Shown here piece after piece: positions 1-6,493 of a stretch of DNA of 64,000 nucleotides. The DNA is from CAZSDW01 sp964605705 (lineage in GTDB: Bacteria > Fidelibacterota > UBA2242), in NCBI GenBank assembly GCA_964605705.1, contig CAZSDW010000004.1, positions 1 through 64,000 of the forward strand. The letters run 5' to 3'. The notes under the pieces were generated by a model. That model had not been told where the DNA came from and did no database searches. It saw nothing but the letters and a program-made list of their open reading frames with translations. Both the position numbers and the translations under genes were made by a program. Every line of letters starts with the position of its first letter. The first letter of the stretch is position 1.

Positions 1-22
1 AATTTTTAACGATGGAGATATT

Positions 23-2608
23 ATGATATTGGCAATATTGATTGTACCGATAGCTTCCCTTGTGGCACTGACGACAGCGCTGCGACTCTTTACCTTTATC
101 AAGCGACAGGATCGGGGTACGCCGCAGATTATCAAAATTTCGGGCTATATCCGGGAAGGGGCGATTGCCTATCTGAAACAGCAATACCGGACTTCCGGGA
201 TTTTCTTTGCGGTAGCCTTCGTGCTGCTGCTGATCTTTTCCTATGGATTTCATGCCCTGAGCGTCTATGTGCCCTTTGCCTTTGTAACGGGCGCCTTCTT
301 TTCGGGACTCAGTGGATTTCTGGGAATGTTAGCCGCTACGCAGACCGCCAGCCGGACAACCACGGCTGCGCGTAATTCTCTGAATGACGCCCTGCGCCTG
401 TCTTTTCGCGGGGGCAGTATTATGGGGATGGTGGTCGTCGGATTCGGTCTGCTGGATATTATCGTATGGTTTGTCGGATTGAATAAATTTACTTCCCTGA
501 ACCTGCATGAGATTACAACAACCATGCTCAGCTTCGGATTCGGTGCCTCATCTCAGGCGCTGTTTGCCAGGGTTGGCGGCGGAATTTTTACCAAAGCGGC
601 GGATATGGGCGCCGACCTGGTGGGAAAAGTCGAGGCGGGCATTCCCGAAGACGATCCCCGGAATCCGGCGGTAATTGCCGATAATGTCGGCGACAATGTG
701 GGTGATGTTGCCGGAATGGGTGCGGATTTGTATGAATCCTTTGTCGGTTCCATTCTGGGAACGGCGGCACTGGCGGTCGCTGCATTCATGGGAACCGATT
801 TAGCCTTTCGCGGTGTAATTCTGCCCATGCTGATTGCGGCTGTCGGAACGATCGCTTCCTCTATTGGAATATTTATGGTTCGCACGGGGGAAGATTCAGA
901 CCAGAAGGGCTTGTTGAAAGCCATTAACCGGGGCATCAACATAAGTTCTATTATTACTTTATTCCTCAGCATAGTTGTGATCAGAATGTTGCTGCCGGCG
1001 TATTTCTGGCAGTTGTTTATTCCGATCCTGTCCGGGTTATTTGTCGGTGTCGCGATTGGTTATACGACCGATTTCTATACCAATGCCGCTTACGGTCCGG
1101 TTCGCTCCATTGCCAACCAGGCAAAAACGGGACATGCCACTGTTATTACTGCTGGTTTGTCGGTTGGTTTAATTTCGACCGCGCCGTCGATTGTGTTTAT
1201 CATTATCGGGATGTTGATGGCTTTCGGTTTTGGGGGTGGATTTGCAAATTTTTCAGCCGGCTTGTACGCCATTGGACTGGCTTCGGTGGGGATGTTGTCC
1301 ACCCTGGGAATCAATCTGGCGACGGATGCTTTTGGTCCCATTGCCGATAATGCCGGGGGTTTAGCGGAAATGGCAGAGATGCCCAGCCAGACACGGAAAC
1401 GCACTGATGCTTTGGACGAGCTGGGGAATTCTACCGCTGCAAGGGGCAAAGGTCTCTCTATCGGGGCGGCTGCGCTGACTGCCGTAACCCTGATCGCGGC
1501 GTTTGTGGAAGAGATTCGAGCCGCCGTATTGCATATGGATATGGAAAAAGTCCTGACGATTTTTCCCACTTTACATAAAGATACGATTATCTCGGTATTG
1601 GAAGCCGCTAATGTCAGTGAGATTCTGAGTTATCTGGGTGGTTCATTGATGGATATTCGCTTTATTATCGGTCTCTTTATTGGCGGCGTTATCTGTACCT
1701 CATTTTCGAGTAAGACGATTCAGGCAGTTTCTCAGGCAGCCGGAGAGATGATCGATGAAGTCCGTCGGCAGTTTCGGGAAATCAAGGGCGTTATCACCGG
1801 TGAAACCCAACCCGATTATAGTCGTTGTGTCCGGATTTCGACCCTGGCGGCACAAAAAAAGATGGTCGGTCCGGCGATGATTGTCATTTTGACGCCAATT
1901 GCCACCGGTTTGATTTTGGGACCGATTGCCGTTATCGGATTACTGCTTGGTAATCTGTTGGTCGGTTTTCTGTTCGCGATCTTTATGGCGAACTCCGGCG
2001 GAGCCTGGGATAATGCGAAAAAATATATCGAGCGGAATAAAACGGAATTAAAATTTAAGATTATCGAAGGGATCAAAACGGTATCCCGCCGGGGGTTGTG
2101 GCCTTTTTTCCTTACGAAAGATTACCACAAATTTCTGTTTGAACTGGTCAATCTCAATCCGCTGGCATTCAGTATTGATGAAGAGGTTTCCGGTTATATT
2201 GAAAAGATCATCGATTATATTGAAACTGAGTATATTGCCAAGGATCGTTCCATTGACGGGATTCAGAAACATTTTACCGATAAAAATGCCGGAGATTATC
2301 TTGAAGATCGGCAATTGAACAGCCTTTATAAAAAATTGAATGAAGAGGATCGACCGGTTTTCCGGGTATATCTCGAGCTGAGTGATGAAGACCGCAAATT
2401 CCTTTTCGGGATGAAGGAGATCAAGGAAAAATATACCGTGACCATGAATAGCTACTCGGCGGCAATAACCGGTGATACTGTTGGTGATCCCCTCAAAGAT
2501 ACCAGCGGTCCGTCCTTGAATATTGCGATTAAACTGGCGACAATGGTTAGTATTATCACCATCGGACTGGTCATGCGTTTCAACCTGGCGGATTATTTGT
2601 TTCGATAG
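23..2608 (+). CDS. hppA: Membrane-bound ion-translocating pyrophosphatase with large C-terminal insertion
   Basis: This is an integral membrane pump that hydrolyses pyrophosphate to move H+ or Na+ out of the cytoplasm. The pyrophosphate site is complete: GGGIFTKAADMGADLVGK near residue 190, DNVGDNVGDVAGMGADLYES near 220, FGPIADNAGGLAEM near 440, and GDTVGDPLKDTSGPS near 816. After GNST (about residue 470) comes Ala, where K+-independent enzymes carry Lys, so a K+-dependent type is expected. Odd feature: between GGAWDNAKKYIE (about 670) and GDTVGDP there are about 145 residues where the family usually has about 20. This explains the 861 aa length against the usual 660-770. The start is ATG 23, preceded by GGAG at 14-17. 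The gene upstream lies outside the window. Confidence 0.96.
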   Translation: MILAILIVPIASLVALTTALRLFTFIKRQDRGTPQIIKISGYIREGAIAYLKQQYRTSGIFFAVAFVLLLIFSYGFHALSVYVPFAFVTGAFFSGLSGFLGMLAATQTASRTTTAARNSLNDALRLSFRGGSIMGMVVVGFGLLDIIVWFVGLNKFTSLNLHEITTTMLSFGFGASSQALFARVGGGIFTKAADMGADLVGKVEAGIPEDDPRNPAVIADNVGDNVGDVAGMGADLYESFVGSILGTAALAVAAFMGTDLAFRGVILPMLIAAVGTIASSIGIFMVRTGEDSDQKGLLKAINRGINISSIITLFLSIVVIRMLLPAYFWQLFIPILSGLFVGVAIGYTTDFYTNAAYGPVRSIANQAKTGHATVITAGLSVGLISTAPSIVFIIIGMLMAFGFGGGFANFSAGLYAIGLASVGMLSTLGINLATDAFGPIADNAGGLAEMAEMPSQTRKRTDALDELGNSTAARGKGLSIGAAALTAVTLIAAFVEEIRAAVLHMDMEKVLTIFPTLHKDTIISVLEAANVSEILSYLGGSLMDIRFIIGLFIGGVICTSFSSKTIQAVSQAAGEMIDEVRRQFREIKGVITGETQPDYSRCVRISTLAAQKKMVGPAMIVILTPIATGLILGPIAVIGLLLGNLLVGFLFAIFMANSGGAWDNAKKYIERNKTELKFKIIEGIKTVSRRGLWPFFLTKDYHKFLFELVNLNPLAFSIDEEVSGYIEKIIDYIETEYIAKDRSIDGIQKHFTDKNAGDYLEDRQLNSLYKKLNEEDRPVFRVYLELSDEDRKFLFGMKEIKEKYTVTMNSYSAAITGDTVGDPLKDTSGPSLNIAIKLATMVSIITIGLVMRFNLADYLFR

Positions 2609-2638
2609 GACCTGATAGACGACCATATAAAAAAACTT

Positions 2639-2665
2639 TTGACTTTTTGATATTTGTACTATATT
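2639..2665 (+). promoter_or_regulatory. Candidate promoter of the trpB2 transcript
   Basis: TTGACT at 2639-2644 and TATATT at 2660-2665 resemble -35 and -10 boxes. The spacing is short (15 nt); a TTTTGA at 2637-2642 would give 17 nt. The same TATATT box precedes the second attenuator, at 4435-4440. Transcription would begin near 2672-2674, almost exactly at the first leader ATG. Confidence 0.5.
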
Positions 2666-2673
2666 AGCAGGCA

Positions 2674-2730
2674 ATGAAAGCAAACCTCTTAAAAATGTCG
2701 AACAATAACTGGTGGTGGTGCAGGGAGTAA
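2674..2730 (+). CDS. trpL: trp leader peptide (three tandem Trp codons)
   Basis: This 18-codon ORF reads MKANLLKMSNNNWWWCRE and ends at TAA 2728-2730. Three consecutive TGG codons occupy 2710-2718. It lies between a promoter-like sequence and a terminator hairpin, upstream of trpB2, as expected for a ribosome-sensed tryptophan leader. There is no Shine-Dalgarno sequence at a useful distance; the ATG lies 8 nt after the -10 box, so leaderless initiation is plausible. An internal in-frame ATG at 2695 is an alternative start, also without an SD. Function is inferred; the codons are read directly. Confidence 0.85.
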   Translation: MKANLLKMSNNNWWWCRE

Positions 2731-2815
2731 TTCTTCAGGTTTGCTGATCGGGCATTAACTAGAAAACGAAAAATTTACCATAAGATCGCAGGCCTGAAAA
2801 GACCTGCGGTTTTTG
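2679..2815 (+). promoter_or_regulatory. trp transcription attenuator (regions 1-4)
   Basis: Mutually exclusive helices can be drawn by eye. Region 1, AGCAAACCT (2679-2687), pairs perfectly with AGGTTTGCT (2737-2745). Region 2, TCAGGTTTGCTGATC (2735-2749), pairs with region 3, GATCGCAGGCCTGA (2784-2797): 14 pairs including two G-U, with one bulged U. Region 3 also forms the terminator with 2803-2810. A ribosome stalled on the Trp codons 2710-2718 would leave region 2 free, giving antitermination. A ribosome reaching the stop at 2728-2730 would cover region 2 and let the terminator form. If the leader is not translated, the 1:2 helix favours termination. Confidence 0.85.
2785..2815 (+). terminator. 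Attenuator terminator of the trp leader
   Basis: CGCAGG (2787-2792) pairs with CCTGCG (2803-2808). The inner part forms CT/AG around a GAAA tetraloop (2796-2799) with one C-A mismatch. A short T-run (2810-2814) follows. It lies about 150 nt before the trpB2 start codon. The rest of the gap, 2816-2950, holds no gene that I can support. Confidence 0.8.
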
Positions 2816-2963
2816 TTATATGACAGCGTGAAACTTGAAGGGGCTAGGTAAAATTTGAGACTAACGGTAATTCTGAGCGATCGGAATGACAGATAAATGT
2901 TTTGGAATTCATCATAAAGACAAGTAAGCCTGAAACCTGTAAAATAAACAAAAGGAGATTATC

Positions 2964-4328
2964 ATGGAACAGACTAAGTACGTTCTCGCTGAAAAGGACA
3001 TGCCGACGCGCTGGTATAATGTTCTGGCGGATTTGCCGGAACCGTTGCCGCCGCCCTTGCATCCCGGCACGCACCAGCCACTTGGACCGGCAGATTTAGC
3101 GCCGCTTTTTCCCATGGAACTGATCAAACAGGAAGTCAGTACCGAACGGTATATTGATATTCCGGAAGAGCTGCAGGATATTTATAAACTCTGGCGTCCA
3201 ACCACCCTCTATCGGGCACACCGCCTGGAAAAGGCACTGGACACGCCGGCAAAAATCTACTACAAATATGAAGGCTCCAGCCCGCCCGGGAGTCACAAAC
3301 CCAACACTGCGGTTGCCCAAGCCTATTATAATAAAGAGGAAGGCATTAAGCGCATTACTACCGAGACCGGCGCCGGGCAGTGGGGCAGCGCCCTTTCATT
3401 TGCCGGAGCGTTGTTTGATATTGAGATCAAAGTTTATATGGTCAAATGCAGTTTTTATCAGAAACCCTACCGCCGGATTATGATGGAAACCTGGGGCGGC
3501 AAATGTATTCCCAGTCCGAGTACCGAAACCAAAATCGGGCGCAAAATTCTGGAAGAAGATCCGGATTGCCCGGGCAGTCTCGGATTGGCAATCAGTGAAG
3601 CCGTGGAAGAAGCAGTGTCCCGTGATGATACCCATTATTCTCTTGGCAGCGTGCTGAATCATGTCTTGTTGCATCAGACGATTATTGGTCAGGAGACGAA
3701 GATCATGATGGAAAAGATTGGTGTCTATCCGGATATCATTATCGGGTGTATTGGTGGCGGCTCCAACTTTGCGGGTATGTTCCTTCCCTTTATCAAGGAT
3801 AAAATAGACGGTACCAAACCGGATTTGCGGATTATCAACGTGGAACCCACCAGCTGTCCGACAGTGACCAAAGGATTGTATGCCTATGATTATGGTGATG
3901 AAGCGGGTATGACCCCCTTGTTGAAAATGTTTACGCTGGGGCATGAATTTATGCCGCCCCCGGTACACGCTGGCGGATTGCGTTATCACGGCATGGCGCC
4001 CATCATCTGCCACTTGCACAAACTGGGTCTTGTCGAAGCCACGGCTGTGCACCAATTGGGTACTTTCCAAGCCGGGATAACATTTGCACGCAGCGAGGGC
4101 ATCATCAGCGCTCCCGAGACAGACCATGCCATTCGAGTGACCATTGATGAAGCCCTGAAATGCAGAGAGTCCGGCGAGGCGAAGACCATTCTCCTTGCGC
4201 ACAGCGGGCACGGGCATGTGGATATGGCGGCGTATGACGCCTATCTGTCAGGGCAATTGCAGGATTATGAATATCCAGAGGAAAAAATCAAGGCAGCCCT
4301 GGCACATCTGCCATTGAATGAGAAATAG
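2964..4328 (+). CDS. trpB: Tryptophan synthase beta chain, TrpB2 type
   Basis: This PLP enzyme condenses indole with serine to make tryptophan. The length (454 aa) and the N-terminal segment with LPPPLHPGTHQP and a WRPTTLYRAHRLE block are typical of the TrpB2 subfamily, not the about 400-aa TrpB1. The PLP lysine lies in GSHKPNTA (near residue 110), and the phosphate-binding GCIGGGSNFAG is near residue 260. AGGAG sits about 7 nt before the ATG at 2964. No trpA or other trp gene is adjacent, yet it has its own Trp-codon attenuator, which supports a role in tryptophan supply. TrpB2 enzymes may also salvage indole or use phosphoserine; which applies here cannot be seen. Confidence 0.95.
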   Translation: MEQTKYVLAEKDMPTRWYNVLADLPEPLPPPLHPGTHQPLGPADLAPLFPMELIKQEVSTERYIDIPEELQDIYKLWRPTTLYRAHRLEKALDTPAKIYYKYEGSSPPGSHKPNTAVAQAYYNKEEGIKRITTETGAGQWGSALSFAGALFDIEIKVYMVKCSFYQKPYRRIMMETWGGKCIPSPSTETKIGRKILEEDPDCPGSLGLAISEAVEEAVSRDDTHYSLGSVLNHVLLHQTIIGQETKIMMEKIGVYPDIIIGCIGGGSNFAGMFLPFIKDKIDGTKPDLRIINVEPTSCPTVTKGLYAYDYGDEAGMTPLLKMFTLGHEFMPPPVHAGGLRYHGMAPIICHLHKLGLVEATAVHQLGTFQAGITFARSEGIISAPETDHAIRVTIDEALKCRESGEAKTILLAHSGHGHVDMAAYDAYLSGQLQDYEYPEEKIKAALAHLPLNEK

Positions 4329-4337
4329 GGGTTTGTA

Positions 4338-4377
4338 TTAAGCCTTCAGAAGGTCATTTGACCTTCTGAAGGCTTAA
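4338..4377 (+). terminator. Strong inverted repeat after trpB2
   Basis: TTAAGCCTTCAGAAGGTCA (4338-4356) and its exact reverse complement (4359-4377) are separated by 2 nt, giving a 19-bp perfect hairpin 10 nt after the trpB2 stop. No T-run follows, so it may be a terminator helped by other factors or an mRNA 3'-end stabiliser. It insulates trpB2 from the next transcription unit. Confidence 0.65.
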
Positions 4378-4411
4378 CGTTGTACCTGTCGGGCTGATTT
4401 GAAAAAATATC

Positions 4412-4440
4412 TTTACACTTAAGAATTTCGCGACTATATT
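4412..4440 (+). promoter_or_regulatory. Candidate promoter of the aro operon
   Basis: TTTACA (4412-4417) and TATATT (4435-4440) are separated by 17 nt, a good sigma70-type arrangement. The predicted start, near 4446-4448, coincides with the first ATG of the Tyr/Phe-rich leader ORF. Confidence 0.6.
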
Positions 4441-4446
4441 AACCCA

Positions 4447-4539
4447 ATGATGAAGATAGACCGGACATACACACCTTTTTATTATACACTCTATTTTTAT
4501 GGGTATATCCATACAGGTCCGCCGATTCAGACCCAATAG
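4447..4539 (+). CDS. Tyr/Phe leader peptide of the aro operon
   Basis: This 30-codon ORF starts ATG-ATG (4447 and 4450) and ends at TAG 4537-4539. The core 4468-4506 reads TYTPFYYTLYFYGY-like, with six Tyr and two Phe codons among 13. It is followed by an antiterminator/terminator pair and then tyrA, the committed step to tyrosine. No Shine-Dalgarno is visible, and the first ATG is 6 nt after the -10 box, suggesting leaderless translation. The arrangement parallels the enterobacterial pheA leader, but here it is Tyr-dominated and precedes seven aromatic pathway genes. Function is inferred from layout. Confidence 0.85.
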   Translation: MMKIDRTYTPFYYTLYFYGYIHTGPPIQTQ

Positions 4540-4595
4540 AAAAAATTGACAGAATATGAATCGCGGGCTTTGAGAAAAGACCCGCGATTTTTTTT
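4516..4595 (+). promoter_or_regulatory. Tyr/Phe attenuator of the aro operon
   Basis: An antiterminator can form between CCGCCGATT (4519-4527) and AATCGCGG (4559-4566): eight pairs with one bulged C. It competes with the terminator, which uses the same 4559-4567 strand. A ribosome stalled in the Tyr/Phe run (4468-4506) leaves 4519-4527 free; a ribosome at the stop codon (4537-4539) should mask it. A weak upstream pairing, CGGAC (4462-4466) with GTCCG (4517-4521), could act as the 1:2 helix. Confidence 0.8.
4559..4595 (+). terminator. Attenuator terminator of the aro operon
   Basis: AATCGCGGG (4559-4567) pairs perfectly with CCCGCGATT (4581-4589). The helix continues as CTTT/AAAG around a GAGA loop after one bulged A. 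Eight T follow at 4588-4595. This is a textbook intrinsic terminator placed 22 nt before the tyrA ATG. Confidence 0.9.
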
Positions 4596-4617
4596 GGAGA
4601 AAAATAAGAACCGTACT

Positions 4618-5721
4618 ATGGACAAACTGGAAAAAATGAGGCAGGACGTTCGGCAGATTGATCGTGATATTATCCGGTTAATTGCCCGGCGGCTGGAACT
4701 GACGCGAAATATTGGCAAAATTAAAAAAGAATCCGGTTTACCGCTTCTGAACTACCAGGTTGAAAAAGCGGTGATCGAGAACGCCCGGGCGCTGGCTGAT
4801 GATCTGCAGCTGTCCCGTGATTTTGTCAAAGCCGTTACCCAACTCTTAATTAATGAATCCCGGACTCAGCAGGAACGTCTGCACTATTCAGCCTATACCG
4901 GTGATAAAGAGACAATCCTGATTGTCGGTGGTGCCGGAGAGATGGGGCGCTGGCTTTACTCCTTTTTTGAAATCCAGGGGCATGAGGTGTTTATCTATGA
5001 TATCAAAAAAGCGGACTCCCGTTTCCAGGCAGTCGCGACCCTCGAAGAGGGTTTAAAACGCGCCAGCTGTGCCGTGATTTCGGTTTCCCTGGATGTTGTT
5101 CCTGTAACGATTGAAAGAATTGTTGCATCAAAATTTAAAGGACTGATTTTTGACATTGCGAGTATTAAGGGTCATTTGGTAAATTCCATTGAAATTGCGC
5201 AGCAAAATGGTGCGTTAATTACCAGTATTCACCCGATGTTTGGACCCGACGTCAGAACACTTTCGGATAAAGTCATCTGCTTTTGTGATTGCGGCAGTGC
5301 TGAAGCACTTAACCGCGCTGAAGCATTTTTCCAGGATACTGCTGCCAGAAATGTAGAGATTGATCTGGATACCCATGACAAAGCGATTTCCTATGTATTG
5401 GGACTGTCCCATATCATTAATATTATTTTCATGAAAGTCCTGTCCGGCAGTGATTTTGATTATGACGAATTACTCAATATATCCAGTACGACGTTTTTAT
5501 CCCAGATGAATACGGCATCGAGCGTGATTAATGAAAACCCGGAACTTTATTATTTAATTCAGAAGTATAATCCGTTCAAGGAAGAGATATTTCGACAGAT
5601 AAAGGATGCTATTGAAACGACCATCAGCTGCATCGTGGACGATCAGCAGGATCTGTTCACCCGGCGGATGGAGACATCCAAAGCATGGTTGAATAAGGGA
5701 CGTAAACCAGGAAAGGAGTAA
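4618..5721 (+). CDS. tyrA: Bifunctional chorismate mutase / prephenate dehydrogenase
   Basis: It converts chorismate to prephenate and then to 4-hydroxyphenylpyruvate, the branch to tyrosine. Residues 1-90 are an AroQ-type chorismate mutase helix bundle (MDKLEKMRQDVRQIDRDII, then RRLELTRNIGKIKK). From about residue 98 there is an NAD-binding fold, ILIVGGAGEMGRW, followed by HPMFGP, characteristic of prephenate dehydrogenase. I chose ATG 4618 (367 aa). The open frame extends upstream to a TTG at 4546, but that extension would translate the terminator hairpin. There is no strong SD; GGAGA at 4596-4600 is rather far away. It is the first gene of the operon and ends 3 nt before aroE. Confidence 0.94.
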   Translation: MDKLEKMRQDVRQIDRDIIRLIARRLELTRNIGKIKKESGLPLLNYQVEKAVIENARALADDLQLSRDFVKAVTQLLINESRTQQERLHYSAYTGDKETILIVGGAGEMGRWLYSFFEIQGHEVFIYDIKKADSRFQAVATLEEGLKRASCAVISVSLDVVPVTIERIVASKFKGLIFDIASIKGHLVNSIEIAQQNGALITSIHPMFGPDVRTLSDKVICFCDCGSAEALNRAEAFFQDTAARNVEIDLDTHDKAISYVLGLSHIINIIFMKVLSGSDFDYDELLNISSTTFLSQMNTASSVINENPELYYLIQKYNPFKEEIFRQIKDAIETTISCIVDDQQDLFTRRMETSKAWLNKGRKPGKE

Positions 5722-5724
5722 AGT

Positions 5725-6492
5725 TTGATCATTACTGGTATTATCGGATATCCATTGGATATTACCCTTTCGCCGCAAATGCACAAGGCCGCATTTGAGG
5801 CACGGTCCATTGACGGCGTCTATCTGAGAATCCCGGTAGAACCGACCCGCGTGGAGGAAGTGTTACACGCTCTCCAGGTGATCGGCTGCAGGGGAATCAA
5901 CGTTACAAACCCACATAAAGAAACGTTATTGCTCTTTCTCAATGAAATATCAAGAGAAGCAAAAGAGGTAGGCGCCGTTAACACTGTTGTTTTTAATGAC
6001 CAGGGCTTGTCCGGATTTAATACCGATGTCTATGGTTTTGAGACCTTACTCCGCAATGTCTGTGATAATTTAAACGATAAAAATATAATATTGATTGGCG
6101 CCGGAGGTGTGGCGAAAGCTGCTGCCTATGTGCTCAACAGATTTAATCCCCGGCAGCTGTACATCACCGATTTGGTTGAATCAAAAGCCGCCGTGCTGGC
6201 GGATCAATACAGTGCAAGAGTTATCAACACCAGTACAATCCAATCCCTTCTCAACTCGACGGATATTGTCATTAATGCCAGCTCCGCCGATCTCCAAAAT
6301 GATGTGACTCCTTTTCTGAAAAGGGGTTCCTTGTACGTGGACCTGAATTATAAATTCACTCTTAAACCAAGAGAAGGAATTACAATTGTCAACGGACTGG
6401 ATATGCTGCTGCACCAGGGCGCAAAATCGTTTGAAATCTGGACCGGTGAAAAAGCCCCGGTCGAGAGTATGAGAAAGGCATTGGTGCCGTAA
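5725..6492 (+). CDS. aroE: Shikimate dehydrogenase
   Basis: It reduces 3-dehydroshikimate to shikimate with NADPH. Substrate motifs GYPLDITLSPQMHKAAF (near residue 8), NVTNPHKE with the catalytic lysine (near 58) and GFNTDVYGF (near 93) are present. The nucleotide-binding GAGGVAKAA lies near 120, and the C-terminal GLDMLLHQGAKSFEIWTG block is intact. Its 255 aa length is slightly short of the usual 270-280. The start is TTG 5725 with AAAGGAG at 5712-5718; no better ATG exists in frame. It follows tyrA by 3 nt and precedes aroC by 1 nt. Confidence 0.95.
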   Translation: MIITGIIGYPLDITLSPQMHKAAFEARSIDGVYLRIPVEPTRVEEVLHALQVIGCRGINVTNPHKETLLLFLNEISREAKEVGAVNTVVFNDQGLSGFNTDVYGFETLLRNVCDNLNDKNIILIGAGGVAKAAAYVLNRFNPRQLYITDLVESKAAVLADQYSARVINTSTIQSLLNSTDIVINASSADLQNDVTPFLKRGSLYVDLNYKFTLKPREGITIVNGLDMLLHQGAKSFEIWTGEKAPVESMRKALVP

Positions 6493-6493
6493 T

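Noticed and set aside
2866..2892. Possible dispersed repeat (ATTCTGAGCGATCGGAAT-like) before trpB2
   Set aside because: Resembles a common intergenic repeat only loosely and only one copy is visible here.
4546..4617. Upstream TTG extension of tyrA (24 more residues)
   Set aside because: The extension translates straight through the attenuator terminator and has no ribosome site; the chorismate mutase homology begins at ATG 4618.
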